From contig NZ_JAMLJN010000005.1 of NCBI RefSeq assembly GCF_023634865.1, positions 62,001 to 126,000 on the forward strand: 64,000 bases of DNA. The letters are read 5' to 3'. Shown in pieces: positions 25,535 through 33,755 of the stretch. A program made the position numbers and the translations under genes. The notes under the pieces are model-generated. The model was given only the letters and a program-made list of their open reading frames with translations. It searched no databases and had not been told where the DNA came from. The stretch is from Flavobacterium fragile (lineage in GTDB: Bacteria > Bacteroidota > Bacteroidia > Flavobacteriales > Flavobacteriaceae). Every line of letters starts with the position of its first letter. Position 1 is the first letter of the stretch.

Positions 25535-26971
25535 TTAATGCCCACCTGAAATTTTACTTTCAAAACTAATACCTTGATCTTTTAATATTCCTTTTACTTT
25601 CCAAGCATAGAAAGCTAAATAAGCAAAACAAAGAACTCCAATGATATAACTCGCATGAATGGTAGTTTCATCTGCTACAACTCCTTGTAACCAACTCACT
25701 ATTCCTCCTCCCATAATCATCATAATTAAAAAACTACTACCTTGACTCGTGTTTTTCCCTAAACCGCTAACGGCTAGAGTAAAAATACATGGCCATAAAG
25801 TACTACAGAACAAACCTACTGAAGTAAAAGCATAAACACTTGTCATTCCCGATGTAAACATTCCGATTAATAAGGCTAAAATTCCCAAACCTGAGAAAAT
25901 GAACAACATGCGCGCTGGATTTCCTTTACTTGCAATATCAGCACCAATAAGTACTAAAATGATGAAAGCATATACATAAAAAGGAGTTAAATCATGTTTT
26001 GCAATGGCATTTACAAATAAAAACACTCCGAAAGCTAAATAAGGTGCAATAAAACGTAATATTTTCTGTAAATCCATTTTATCGGTGAAAGCTTCAACAG
26101 CTCCTGTCCATCGACCAATCATCAAACTCGCCCAATACAACGAAATATAAGGCGCAATATCTTTGGTTAAAAACCCTAAATCTTTTTCCATATACGCAGG
26201 TAAATTACTAGCTGTAGAAACTTCTACTCCCACATAAACAAATATGGCAATCATCCCTAAAATCAATTGCGGATATTTTAAAGCGTGGCCTCTATCATTA
26301 GAAATAGAATCATCAGATTCAACAACAGCTTCTGGTTTATCGGGTAATGATGAAAATTTTAGAAAAACAGCTACTAGTAAAAAAGCAGCACCTAAAATTA
26401 AATATGGAATTTTTACACTTTCAATATCTAATGTTGTATTACTAGAAGTAGCCGAACCAAAAATTGCAAAACTTACAATTAACGGACCAATAGTAGTTCC
26501 TAAATTATTAACTCCACCTGCCAATGTTAATCGCTGAGAACCAGTCGTAATTGGCCCCAATGCAATAGCTAGTGGGTTTGCAACTGTTTGTTGAAGTGAA
26601 AAACCTAAACCAACTATAAATAAACCAGATAGCATTAATTCAAAAGAACCTGAATTGGCTGCTGGATAAAACAATAAAGTTCCCAAAGCAGAAATTATTA
26701 AACCCAAAGCTAAAGAATTTTTATAGCCAATTCTATTGATTAAATCGCCTTTAGTTACATAGGAAACAATCATGTAAATAATTGAACCTACAGTATAAGC
26801 TACATAAAAGGCAACCGAAACTAATTGACTTTGACCTTGTGTTAAATCAAAAGCTTCTTTGAAAACAGGAATTAAAATATCGTTACTAGCAGCTACAAAT
26901 CCCCAAAAAAAGAAGACCGTAACTAATGGAATAAATTGTGCCCAATTCGTTTTAACTTGATTTGTTTGCAT
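25535..26971 (-). CDS. FucP-family sugar:proton symporter (MFS)
   Basis: This 478-residue protein has twelve predicted helices. The N-terminal F-F-F-W-G-F-V-A-A-S-N-D-I-L-I-P and the Q-Q-T-V-A-N-P segment are typical of the FucP/glucose-galactose (GGP) subfamily. The central loop (S-S-L-P-D-K-P-E) is also usual. It probably imports glucose, fructose or maltose-type sugars. A perfect LacI/GalR-type palindrome stands about 95 bp upstream; no LacI gene is in the window. Confidence 0.9.
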   Translation of the reverse strand: MQTNQVKTNWAQFIPLVTVFFFWGFVAASNDILIPVFKEAFDLTQGQSQLVSVAFYVAYTVGSIIYMIVSYVTKGDLINRIGYKNSLALGLIISALGTLLFYPAANSGSFELMLSGLFIVGLGFSLQQTVANPLAIALGPITTGSQRLTLAGGVNNLGTTIGPLIVSFAIFGSATSSNTTLDIESVKIPYLILGAAFLLVAVFLKFSSLPDKPEAVVESDDSISNDRGHALKYPQLILGMIAIFVYVGVEVSTASNLPAYMEKDLGFLTKDIAPYISLYWASLMIGRWTGAVEAFTDKMDLQKILRFIAPYLAFGVFLFVNAIAKHDLTPFYVYAFIILVLIGADIASKGNPARMLFIFSGLGILALLIGMFTSGMTSVYAFTSVGLFCSTLWPCIFTLAVSGLGKNTSQGSSFLIMMIMGGGIVSWLQGVVADETTIHASYIIGVLCFAYLAFYAWKVKGILKDQGISFESKISGGH

Positions 26972-27066
26972 ATTTTAGTTGGTTTTTGTTACTTTTAAAT
27001 CAATTAATAAAAGTTAAATATACAATTATTAAAATCTAAATTAAAAGTATATAGGCATATTTTTTA

Positions 27067-27082
27067 ACGAAAACGTTTTCGT
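27067..27082. promoter_or_regulatory. LacI/GalR-type operator upstream of the sugar transporter
   Basis: ACGAAAACGTTTTCGT is a perfect 16-bp palindrome with the central CG typical of LacI-family sites. Symmetry resumes one base further out on each side. It lies between the transporter promoter region and the terminator of the AlaDH-like gene. Confidence 0.75.
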
Positions 27083-27097
27083 AAAAGATAATAAAAA

Positions 27098-27119
27098 AAT
27101 CCCGATTTTAATCGGGGTT
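27098..27119 (-). terminator. Terminator of the AlaDH/PNT-like gene
   Basis: On the minus strand AACCCCGATT and AATCGGGATT form a stem with a 2-4 base loop, followed by a run of seven T. It starts 4 bp after the stop codon. Confidence 0.85.
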
Positions 27120-27123
27120 CTTG

Positions 27124-28347
27124 TTATTTAGTGACTAGAGCTTCTTGCTTTTCGTCGACGTAATCTTGTAAATATTTGAAACGTTGAGTGAGTTGACCAT
27201 TTTCAGTAATTTTAGCTCTATGTAAAATTCCGTCTTTATCCCTATTGAAAAAAGCTGGAATTACATGTTGCATAAACATTTCACCAAAACCTTCGCTAGC
27301 ATCTTTAGGTAATTCGCATGGTAAATTATCTACCGACATTACCATTATAGAAGCTGGATGTGTGTAAGGTACCTCTTTGTGTTCACTAGGTAAATATCCA
27401 AAAAACGGTTCTGCAATTGTAGATGCTTTGATGGTACAGGCAATTGGTCCATTTACATCGCATGAAATATCAGCAACTAATTGAATTTTATTATCCGCAG
27501 CACGAAGCATATCTCGAGTTAAAATATCTGGCGAACCATTGCCATGAAAATGTCCGGCAATATACATATCAGCTACTTTAGTAAAACGCTCAAAGTCGGA
27601 AACGTAATCTTGAGGATTTTTATAAAAATCATTATTATCTAAAACTTGTCCATCTTTGCGTTTATTGTAATCCAAGACATCTATTTGGGTATAAACAGGT
27701 TCTGTATATTTCTTATTTAAAAAATCCTCAACACTAACTTGCTTAATTTTAATTCCGTCTAGAATTTCTTTAGCCCCCATACCCACTTTTCCATGACCTG
27801 TAAGCACAATTTTTATGTTTGGAAGGGTTTGACGCTTTAAACGTGCAATTAAGTCATCCTTTCCATTTAATGTTTCAGCTTTAGGCACATTAAACAATTC
27901 ATATTTGATTCCAAAACCTCTAAATCCATTATAAGCACCTACTAATCCAGCATAGCGACCAAATCCTATCAACCGTTGATTAGTAGCGTTAACAATAGTT
28001 TCATGATCATATAATTCAATATTTTTTGCCAAAATAGCTTGTAATAATTTTCTATTGTAAGGTTGTTTCTTTATCGTGTGAGAAAAGAAAAAATATTTTT
28101 TATTTGGAATTAAAGCCTCAATAGGCACTTCTTTAACTCCAAAGAGAACATCGCAATCTGACATGTCTGTTGTGACATTTAGACCAGCTGCATGATATTG
28201 ATCATCCGAAAAAATTCTGATATCAGAACTTTCCACTTTAATTTCTGCTTCTGGATGTGCTGACTGCAGACGTACCAACTCTTCAGGAGTAAAGACCACT
28301 CTTCTATCAGGCGGATTTTTTCTTTCTTTGATAATACCAAACTTCAT
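27124..28347 (-). CDS. Alanine dehydrogenase/PNT-family NAD(P)-dependent oxidoreductase (saccharopine-dehydrogenase-like)
   Basis: This 407-residue protein starts with the AlaDH/PNT N-domain signature F-G-I-I-K-E-R-K-N-P-P-D-R-R-V-V-F-T-P-E-E. A Rossmann domain follows (I-V-L-T-G-H-G-K-V-G-M-G-A). Residues A-D-I-S-C-D-V-N-G-P-I and Y-T-H-P-A-S-I are reminiscent of lysine-forming saccharopine dehydrogenase (LYS1). Canonical AlaDH is about 370 residues, so a saccharopine-type or other amino-acid dehydrogenase is more likely. The exact substrate cannot be read from sequence. It has its own promoter and terminator. Confidence 0.8.
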   Translation of the reverse strand: MKFGIIKERKNPPDRRVVFTPEELVRLQSAHPEAEIKVESSDIRIFSDDQYHAAGLNVTTDMSDCDVLFGVKEVPIEALIPNKKYFFFSHTIKKQPYNRKLLQAILAKNIELYDHETIVNATNQRLIGFGRYAGLVGAYNGFRGFGIKYELFNVPKAETLNGKDDLIARLKRQTLPNIKIVLTGHGKVGMGAKEILDGIKIKQVSVEDFLNKKYTEPVYTQIDVLDYNKRKDGQVLDNNDFYKNPQDYVSDFERFTKVADMYIAGHFHGNGSPDILTRDMLRAADNKIQLVADISCDVNGPIACTIKASTIAEPFFGYLPSEHKEVPYTHPASIMVMSVDNLPCELPKDASEGFGEMFMQHVIPAFFNRDKDGILHRAKITENGQLTQRFKYLQDYVDEKQEALVTK

Positions 28348-28386
28348 AAAAAATAAATTATATAACTGAAACTTTATTTAATGTTA

Positions 28387-28418
28387 CAAATATAACTTTT
28401 ATGAGATAACTTTTCAAA
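28387..28418 (-). promoter_or_regulatory. Promoter of the AlaDH/PNT-like gene
   Basis: On the minus strand the -7 element TATATTTG (complement of 28387-28394) matches TAnnTTTG. A TTTG -33 element (complement of 28415-28418) stands 20 bp upstream. The start codon is 40 bp downstream. Confidence 0.75.
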
Positions 28419-28443
28419 GTTTTTTTAATTGAAAAAAAGAATG

Positions 28444-28451
28444 TAATTTTG
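28444..28451 (+). promoter_or_regulatory. Candidate -7 element for the tmRNA gene
   Basis: TAATTTTG matches TAnnTTTG, about 65 bp before the mature tmRNA 5' end, leaving room for a precursor processed by RNase P. No convincing -33 element at the usual distance was seen. Confidence 0.45.
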
Positions 28452-28515
28452 TATTACTTTTTGATTTTGTAGAAATGTCAGCACAGTAATTACTGCGGCG
28501 AAACATTCAAAAATT

Positions 28516-28910
28516 GGGGTCGACTGGTTTTGACAGCGAGTGGAATTGATTAGTAAGCACGTCGAGCATTGTATGTTTAGCTCGTAAATCCAAATGTACG
28601 AACTTATAAACGGCGAAAATAATTACGCTTTAGCTGCTTAATCTGAATTACAGTAAGATTTGCCTAGTTCCGACAAGGTCGGAAAGCTAGATTCTCCTCA
28701 AAAGCCTTGGTTTATGGCGGTTGGTTTAGGGGAACCGTAAAAGTAAACCTAGGAACGGTAATGCTTTAAATCCGTTCTGACACTGACAGAGCTAAGCAAA
28801 GAGTGGCAGTTTCTAGCCTTGCTCTTTGTCGAAAACCCAAGATGAAACTAAGCGTGTAGAAAGCTATTTGATTGCTTGTTTGGACGAGAGTTCGATTCTC
28901 TCCGACTCCA
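28516..28910 (+). ncRNA. ssrA: Transfer-messenger RNA (tmRNA)
   Basis: The 5' end GGGGTCGACTGGTTTTGACA and the 3' end GAGTTCGATTCTCTCCGACT followed by CCA form the tRNA-like acceptor and T arm. In between is a tag reading frame ending G-E-N-N-Y-A-L-A-A (codons at 28612-28638, stop TAA at 28639-28641), followed by pseudoknot-rich sequence. It rescues stalled ribosomes with SmpB and marks the product for proteolysis. The discriminator A is followed by CTA, so a full CCA end is not encoded. Confidence 0.96.
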
Positions 28911-28934
28911 CTAAAACAAATTCAAAACAGACTA

Positions 28935-28970
28935 AAAGCCCGTAAACCGTTTGATTTACAGGCTTTTTTT
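28935..28970 (+). terminator. tmRNA terminator
   Basis: AAAGCCCGTAAA pairs with TTTACAGGCTTT around an 8-base loop, followed by a T run. It is 25 bp beyond the mature 3' end. Confidence 0.85.
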
Positions 28971-28986
28971 GTAAAATCTATATTCG

Positions 28987-29949
28987 TTAAAAATGCTGTA
29001 CAATGTAAAAGTATATCGGCATTCCAATAGTAATATTTACAGGAAAAGTTATCGCTAATGCCATTGGTAAAAATAATCCCGGATTAGCTTTTGGAACCGT
29101 TATTTTCATAGCAGCCGGAACAGCGATATAGGATGCACTAGCAGCAAGTATAGAAAAGATAAATCGATTTGAAATATCCTCTGTAACAAAACCACTCAAC
29201 CAAGCAAAAATACTACCGTTTACTAATGGAATCAGTAAAGCAAAAGCAAATGGAAACCAACCATGAGCAAAGAAGGATTTCAATTTTTTACCGCTAGTAA
29301 TTCCCATATCTAACAAAAAAATGGCTAAAAAACCTTTGAATAAATCATTTGTAAAAGGTTGAATTCCTTGGGCATCTTTGGCATTAGTTAAGAAACCGAT
29401 TACCAAACTACCTAAAATTAACAATACACTTCCATTGGTGAAAGAATGGCGTAAAATTTCGGTTTTATTAATTTTTTGAGTTTGCTCTTTGTTAAAAATG
29501 GAAATCAATACCAAACCCACTATAATAGCTGGCGATTCCATAAGCGCCATAATGGCCACCATATAGCCATGAAGTGACAATTGATGTGATTCTAGATATG
29601 AAACAGCTGTTACAAAAGTTACAGCACTAATCGAACCATAAGCTGCTGCAATGGCTCCCGCATCATATACATTTAATTTACGTTTCAAAATGAAAAAAGT
29701 GTATAACGGAATCACAATTGCAATTGATATTCCGAATAACATCGACCATATAATTTCACTATTTATGGTTTCATGCGATAATTCTTGACCTCCTTTGAAA
29801 CCGATTGCAAATAATAAATAAAGAGAAATAAATTTAGAAGAATTATTAGGAATCTCTAAATCGCTTTTCAAATACACTGCGATAATTCCTAAAATAAAAT
29901 AAAGTAGAGCCGGATTGGTTAAATTCTCAAATAGTAAACTAAAATCCAT
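28987..29949 (-). CDS. SbtA-like sodium-dependent bicarbonate transporter family protein
   Basis: This 320-residue protein has about ten helices in two inverted halves. Conserved segments of the SbtA family (formerly DUF897) include A-I-G-F-K-G-G-Q-E-L, A-A-A-Y-G-S-I-S-A-V-T-F-V-T-A and L-D-M-G-I-T-S-G. In cyanobacteria SbtA imports bicarbonate with Na+. In heterotrophic Bacteroidota the same role, for anaplerosis, is an inference. It is expressed convergently with tmRNA and upstream of no obvious partner. Confidence 0.85.
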   Translation of the reverse strand: MDFSLLFENLTNPALLYFILGIIAVYLKSDLEIPNNSSKFISLYLLFAIGFKGGQELSHETINSEIIWSMLFGISIAIVIPLYTFFILKRKLNVYDAGAIAAAYGSISAVTFVTAVSYLESHQLSLHGYMVAIMALMESPAIIVGLVLISIFNKEQTQKINKTEILRHSFTNGSVLLILGSLVIGFLTNAKDAQGIQPFTNDLFKGFLAIFLLDMGITSGKKLKSFFAHGWFPFAFALLIPLVNGSIFAWLSGFVTEDISNRFIFSILAASASYIAVPAAMKITVPKANPGLFLPMALAITFPVNITIGMPIYFYIVQHF

Positions 29950-29971
29950 TTTTTAATTTTTAATTGTTGTG

Positions 29972-30925
29972 TTATTTTTTTGAAGCACGTTCTAATCTAT
30001 CGTTGATAGAAACTCCTAAACCATATTCAGGCAAACGTTCTGCAAGTATTACATCCAAATTCATTTTATCCAATTGATGCATCGCATTATATAACCTGGA
30101 TGCGGCAAGTTGTAAATCGCTTTCCTCCGATAGAACGATTTGATTGTTGCTATCACATTCTGGTAAAAAAGAATTAAAAAGTAATAATCCTACTTTCTTG
30201 TCTGAATACCATTCTAGCTCTTGATGAACATTTCTTGTAAGTATAAAATCTGTTTTGGGCGAATAGTGCTTAAGTAACATTCCGGGTGCCACCGGGTGCT
30301 TTTTTTTCTTGTTCAACAAGGCTACTTTTCCTGAAACTTTTTCAATTTCTTCCAAAGCTAATGCGCCCAAACGATATACCACCACGCTATTATCGTCAAA
30401 TCCAACAATCGTTGATTCGATTCCAGCCAAACATTCGCCTCCATCCAAAACCATATTGATTTGATTTCCAAAGTAATTTTCAACATGTTCAGCGCTTGTT
30501 GGACTTATACTAGTAAAAGGATTCGCACTCGGAGCCACTAAAGGAAAATCTAAATGTTTTAAAAGCTCCAAAGCCACCGGATGATTCGGAACACGAATTG
30601 CCACTGTATCTTGATTAGCAGTTACCAAATCTGGAATGTGAGGTTGCTTTTTTAAAATCATAGTCAAGGGTCCAGGCCAAAAAGCAGTTGCTAATTCATA
30701 GGCTATGGGCGGAATTTCTTGCGCAACTTGTTCTAAATCTTCAATTCCTTTAATGTGAACGATTAAGGGATTAAAAGTAGGACGCTTTTTTACGTCAAAT
30801 ATTTTATGAATGGCTTCGGTTTCAAAAGCATTTCCTGCCAATCCGTAAACGGTTTCGGTTGGAAAACCTATGATACCATTTTCATTAAGATGCTGAACAG
30901 CTAAATTAATATCTGTACTTATCAT
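29972..30925 (-). CDS. L-threonylcarbamoyladenylate synthase (Sua5/TsaC type)
   Basis: This 317-residue protein has the YrdC/TsaC domain at residues 1-200, with G-I-I-G-F-P-T-E-T-V-Y-G-L and K-R-P-x-x-x-P-L. A Sua5-type C-terminal domain follows. It makes threonylcarbamoyl-AMP for the t6A37 modification of tRNA. It follows the DUF6671-like gene by 6 bp. Confidence 0.94.
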   Translation of the reverse strand: MISTDINLAVQHLNENGIIGFPTETVYGLAGNAFETEAIHKIFDVKKRPTFNPLIVHIKGIEDLEQVAQEIPPIAYELATAFWPGPLTMILKKQPHIPDLVTANQDTVAIRVPNHPVALELLKHLDFPLVAPSANPFTSISPTSAEHVENYFGNQINMVLDGGECLAGIESTIVGFDDNSVVVYRLGALALEEIEKVSGKVALLNKKKKHPVAPGMLLKHYSPKTDFILTRNVHQELEWYSDKKVGLLLFNSFLPECDSNNQIVLSEESDLQLAASRLYNAMHQLDKMNLDVILAERLPEYGLGVSINDRLERASKK

Positions 30926-30931
30926 TTCTTT

Positions 30932-31786
30932 TTAAGGATTACAAAAATCGCAATACATTGGGTCTTCCGTTTTCTTACCATTCGGATACAAAACTTCAGA
31001 TTCATAATTGCAATGTTGGCATTTGTATATATATGCCAAAGTGGAGCGTGTTGGCATTGAACAACTGCTACATAATAAACCGGTTTCGGCTCCAACCACA
31101 CCAAAACCGGGAAAGAAGCATTCGGAACATGTCGACTGTAACTTATCAATTAATTTTAAACCAACTTCTTTTATTACTTTCAAACGGGTTGGATTGAACA
31201 GTGCTCGCATGTCCGTTTCGATGAAACATTTCTTATGAGTAGCAACTATTTTATTGTACATGTTTTCTAACAAATCATAATCGGTAATACCTTTATAAAT
31301 TTCAGTCCAATTTTCGGTAGCATCCTTTAAAATAACACCATGCGAAGGAAATTGTACTTTGTCTAAAAAAGCTTTTAATTCGTCTCGAGTTTGAAGTTCT
31401 GAACTATAAAAATTGGTTTCCATGCTTAGGACGCGTTCCACAATTTCGAGATTGTTTTTCTGATCTACTAACATAATTAACTCATCATTGGCCGGAGAAA
31501 AAAATACGGTAGGATGATTTCCAAACGAACCTTCAGTTGCTACCGCTAAATCAAATCCCTCAGCTTGCATTCCTTCCCAACATTTTTTTCTAAGCGTTGT
31601 TAAAGCATCATCTTTTCGAGCGATTTCACCCGAAAACGTTCCTAAACGATCCGTATCAAAATTTCTGGCAACAAAACAAGTTACGCCAAGGGCTTCCTCA
31701 AATAATGGAGCTAAAACTTCTTCCTTTTGATGTTTCGTTACGATAAGTAAACGTCGACCCGAAAAAAAATCAGGTTTAGTCTTCAT
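30932..31786 (-). CDS. DUF6671-like protein with a C-terminal zinc ribbon
   Basis: The ATG at 31784-31786 (M-K-T-K-P-D-F) is preferred to a TTG four codons upstream. The protein has 284 residues. The N-terminal two thirds have F-S-G-R-R-L-L-I-V-T-K-H-Q-K-E and V-A-T-E-G-S-F-G-N-H-P. The C-terminus has three C-x2-C pairs plus C-D-F-C, forming a zinc-ribbon-like module. I place it in DUF6671 from memory; no function is known. Coupling to sua5 (6 bp) hints at a role near tRNA modification or translation, but this is only linkage. Confidence 0.65.
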   Translation of the reverse strand: MKTKPDFFSGRRLLIVTKHQKEEVLAPLFEEALGVTCFVARNFDTDRLGTFSGEIARKDDALTTLRKKCWEGMQAEGFDLAVATEGSFGNHPTVFFSPANDELIMLVDQKNNLEIVERVLSMETNFYSSELQTRDELKAFLDKVQFPSHGVILKDATENWTEIYKGITDYDLLENMYNKIVATHKKCFIETDMRALFNPTRLKVIKEVGLKLIDKLQSTCSECFFPGFGVVGAETGLLCSSCSMPTRSTLAYIYKCQHCNYESEVLYPNGKKTEDPMYCDFCNP

Positions 31787-32054
31787 ACTCAATTTCAATG
31801 AATGATTTGATTTTCAATTTTTTATTTTGTGCTTTTGCTTCTTCTAAAATTTCAGCAATACTACTCACACTCTCTTTTAGTTGCGCAATTCTATTTAAAG
31901 CTTTTTCATCATCTTCTCCAAAGCGAATTTGAGAACTAAAATTTTGTATTTTATTAAAATTGATATTTTTATTGTATAAATCCATCAAAATTTCATTCGC
32001 TTCTGCCGAACTAAACTCATCATCAATCAAATTAATTTTCTTCACGATTTCCAT
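31776..32054 (-). CDS. Small acidic helical protein, unknown
   Basis: This 92-residue protein is highly charged and mostly helical, with a coiled-coil-like C-terminal half (I-A-Q-L-K-E-S-V-S-S-I-A-E-I-L-E-E-A). No family was recognised. It overlaps the next gene start by 11 bp and the preceding small membrane protein by 23 bp, so these genes form a tight operon. Confidence 0.6.
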   Translation of the reverse strand: MEIVKKINLIDDEFSSAEANEILMDLYNKNINFNKIQNFSSQIRFGEDDEKALNRIAQLKESVSSIAEILEEAKAQNKKLKIKSFIEIEYED

Positions 32055-32229
32055 ATGTAATATCAGTTAAATTGTTTATCAATCGAATCATAGTAAGTAA
32101 AACCAAAATCAACAATCCTACACAAAGTTCTTGATATATAATTTCAAGATTTGTCATCAATTTAAAAATCAAAAAAGATGCTATCATGACACATGTAATC
32201 AGTAGGATTTGAATAAATATTTTTTTCAT
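32032..32229 (-). CDS. Small two-helix membrane protein, unknown
   Basis: This 65-residue protein has hydrophobic helices at about 4-25 and 33-52 and a polar C-terminus (Y-G-N-R-E-E-N). No family was recognised. It lies 11 bp downstream of the isocitrate dehydrogenase gene and overlaps the next small gene, so it is probably expressed with icd. Confidence 0.6.
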   Translation of the reverse strand: MKKIFIQILLITCVMIASFLIFKLMTNLEIIYQELCVGLLILVLLTMIRLINNLTDITYGNREEN

Positions 32230-32240
32230 AACACTATTAT

Positions 32241-33671
32241 TTACTGACCTTGTCCCATGGAATATGCTTTCACACCATTGAATTGATATAGATTTTCAGT
32301 TTTAATAACATCGATTCCTAAATCAATTGCCTTACCCAAAAGCGTTACAATTACAATTTTTTCTAGCGGTTGGTTCGACTGAAAACGGCATCTCCAATGA
32401 TCGGTACAAAAGGTTTCCGAAAACCCATTAGGCCAAACTTTCACACCTCGGTTAGAAATCATAACCAAATCCATGCTTTCAGTTGTCAAAGCTTTTAGTT
32501 TTTCAGCTAAAACATTGGCATCTACTCCACTCCAGTGTACAAACAAATCTACCCCTAACAACTCTTTTGGAGAAGCTTCTTTTCTTTTGTATTCGGGCAA
32601 CTGAATGACAGAATTTTTAGGAGGTGTTACCGCTTTTAAAATACTTGGTACTTTTTCGAAATTGGCAATTACAGCATCAGCGAATTCTGATGTTCCAACC
32701 AATTGTTTGCTCAATTTATCATTGTAAATATCTGCTGTGTGGATTCCTTCCTCTAACGTTTTCAACCAAGCATTTTGGATTTTAGTAGCTTCTGCTGCAT
32801 AACCTAAGTGATATAACATTGCAATTGCAGCCTGTAATAATCCTGATGGATTGGCAATGTTTTGTCCCGCAATATCAGGAGCCGAACCATGAATCGCTTC
32901 AAACATTGAACATTCGTTTCCAATGTTTACCGAACCTGCTAATCCTACCGAACCTGCAATTTGTGCTGCTACATCCGAAATGATATCTCCGTATAAGTTC
33001 GAAGTCACAATGACATCAAATTTCTCGGGATGATCTGCTAAATAAGCTGTACCGATATCGATAATCATATGATTCGCTTCGATGTTTGGATATTCCATGG
33101 CAATTTCCTTGAAAACTTGGTGGAATAAACCATCGGTTTGCTTCATAATATTGTCTTTACTGAAGCAAGTTACTTTTTTGCGACCATAATTTTGAGCGTA
33201 TTCAAAGGCATAACGAATAATTTTTTCGCAACCTGGACGACTGATTAATTTTAAGCATTGCACTACTTCATCCGTTTGCTGGTGTTCAATTCCGGCATAT
33301 AAATCTTCTTCATTTTCACGAACAATTACAACATCTAAATTTGGAAAATTCGTAGCTACAAAAGGATGTAACGACACACAAGGACGAATGTTAGCAAACA
33401 ATCCTAATGCTTTTCGCATCGTAACATTTAAACTCTTGTAACCACCCCCTTGAGGCGTGGTAATAGGTGCTTTTAATAGTACTTTGTTTTTTCGGATCAC
33501 TTCCCATGAAGCCTCTGAAATACCCGAAGTATTCCCTCCTAAATACACTTTTTCTCCAATTTCAATTTCTTCAAAATCAATGGGAGCATTTGATTTTTTA
33601 ATAATCTTTAGAACCGCTTCCATGATTTCTGGACCAATTCCGTCTCCTTTAGCAATCGTAACTTTTCTCAT
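32241..33671 (-). CDS. icd: NADP-dependent isocitrate dehydrogenase (long type with C-terminal extension)
   Basis: The ATG at 33669-33671 (M-R-K-V-T-I-A-K-G-D-G-I-G-P-E) is chosen over a TTG seven codons upstream. The protein has 476 residues. The family core includes V-R-E-N-E-E-D-L-Y-A-G, D-N-I-M-K, S-N-L-Y-G-D-I-I-S-D and H-G-S-A-P-D-I-A-G. It is followed by about 140 extra C-terminal residues, as in the IDH type of Rickettsia and Thermus. It converts isocitrate to 2-oxoglutarate in the TCA cycle. A LysR regulator is divergently encoded. Confidence 0.92.
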   Translation of the reverse strand: MRKVTIAKGDGIGPEIMEAVLKIIKKSNAPIDFEEIEIGEKVYLGGNTSGISEASWEVIRKNKVLLKAPITTPQGGGYKSLNVTMRKALGLFANIRPCVSLHPFVATNFPNLDVVIVRENEEDLYAGIEHQQTDEVVQCLKLISRPGCEKIIRYAFEYAQNYGRKKVTCFSKDNIMKQTDGLFHQVFKEIAMEYPNIEANHMIIDIGTAYLADHPEKFDVIVTSNLYGDIISDVAAQIAGSVGLAGSVNIGNECSMFEAIHGSAPDIAGQNIANPSGLLQAAIAMLYHLGYAAEATKIQNAWLKTLEEGIHTADIYNDKLSKQLVGTSEFADAVIANFEKVPSILKAVTPPKNSVIQLPEYKRKEASPKELLGVDLFVHWSGVDANVLAEKLKALTTESMDLVMISNRGVKVWPNGFSETFCTDHWRCRFQSNQPLEKIVIVTLLGKAIDLGIDVIKTENLYQFNGVKAYSMGQGQ

Positions 33672-33698
33672 GTTTTGATTATTTTTATGCAAATCTCT

Positions 33699-33751
33699 AT
33701 ACTTTATTTCATATATTTTTATTTATATTTGCTATACATTATATAAAGTAT
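33699..33751. promoter_or_regulatory. Widely spaced inverted repeat in the icd/LysR divergent promoter
   Basis: ATACTTTAT (33699-33707) and ATAAAGTAT (33743-33751) are perfect 9-bp inverted copies, 35 bp apart, in an 84-bp divergent intergenic region. LysR proteins typically bind such regions as tetramers. The right copy is 4 bp before the LysR start codon. Confidence 0.55.
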
Positions 33752-33755
33752 TTTT

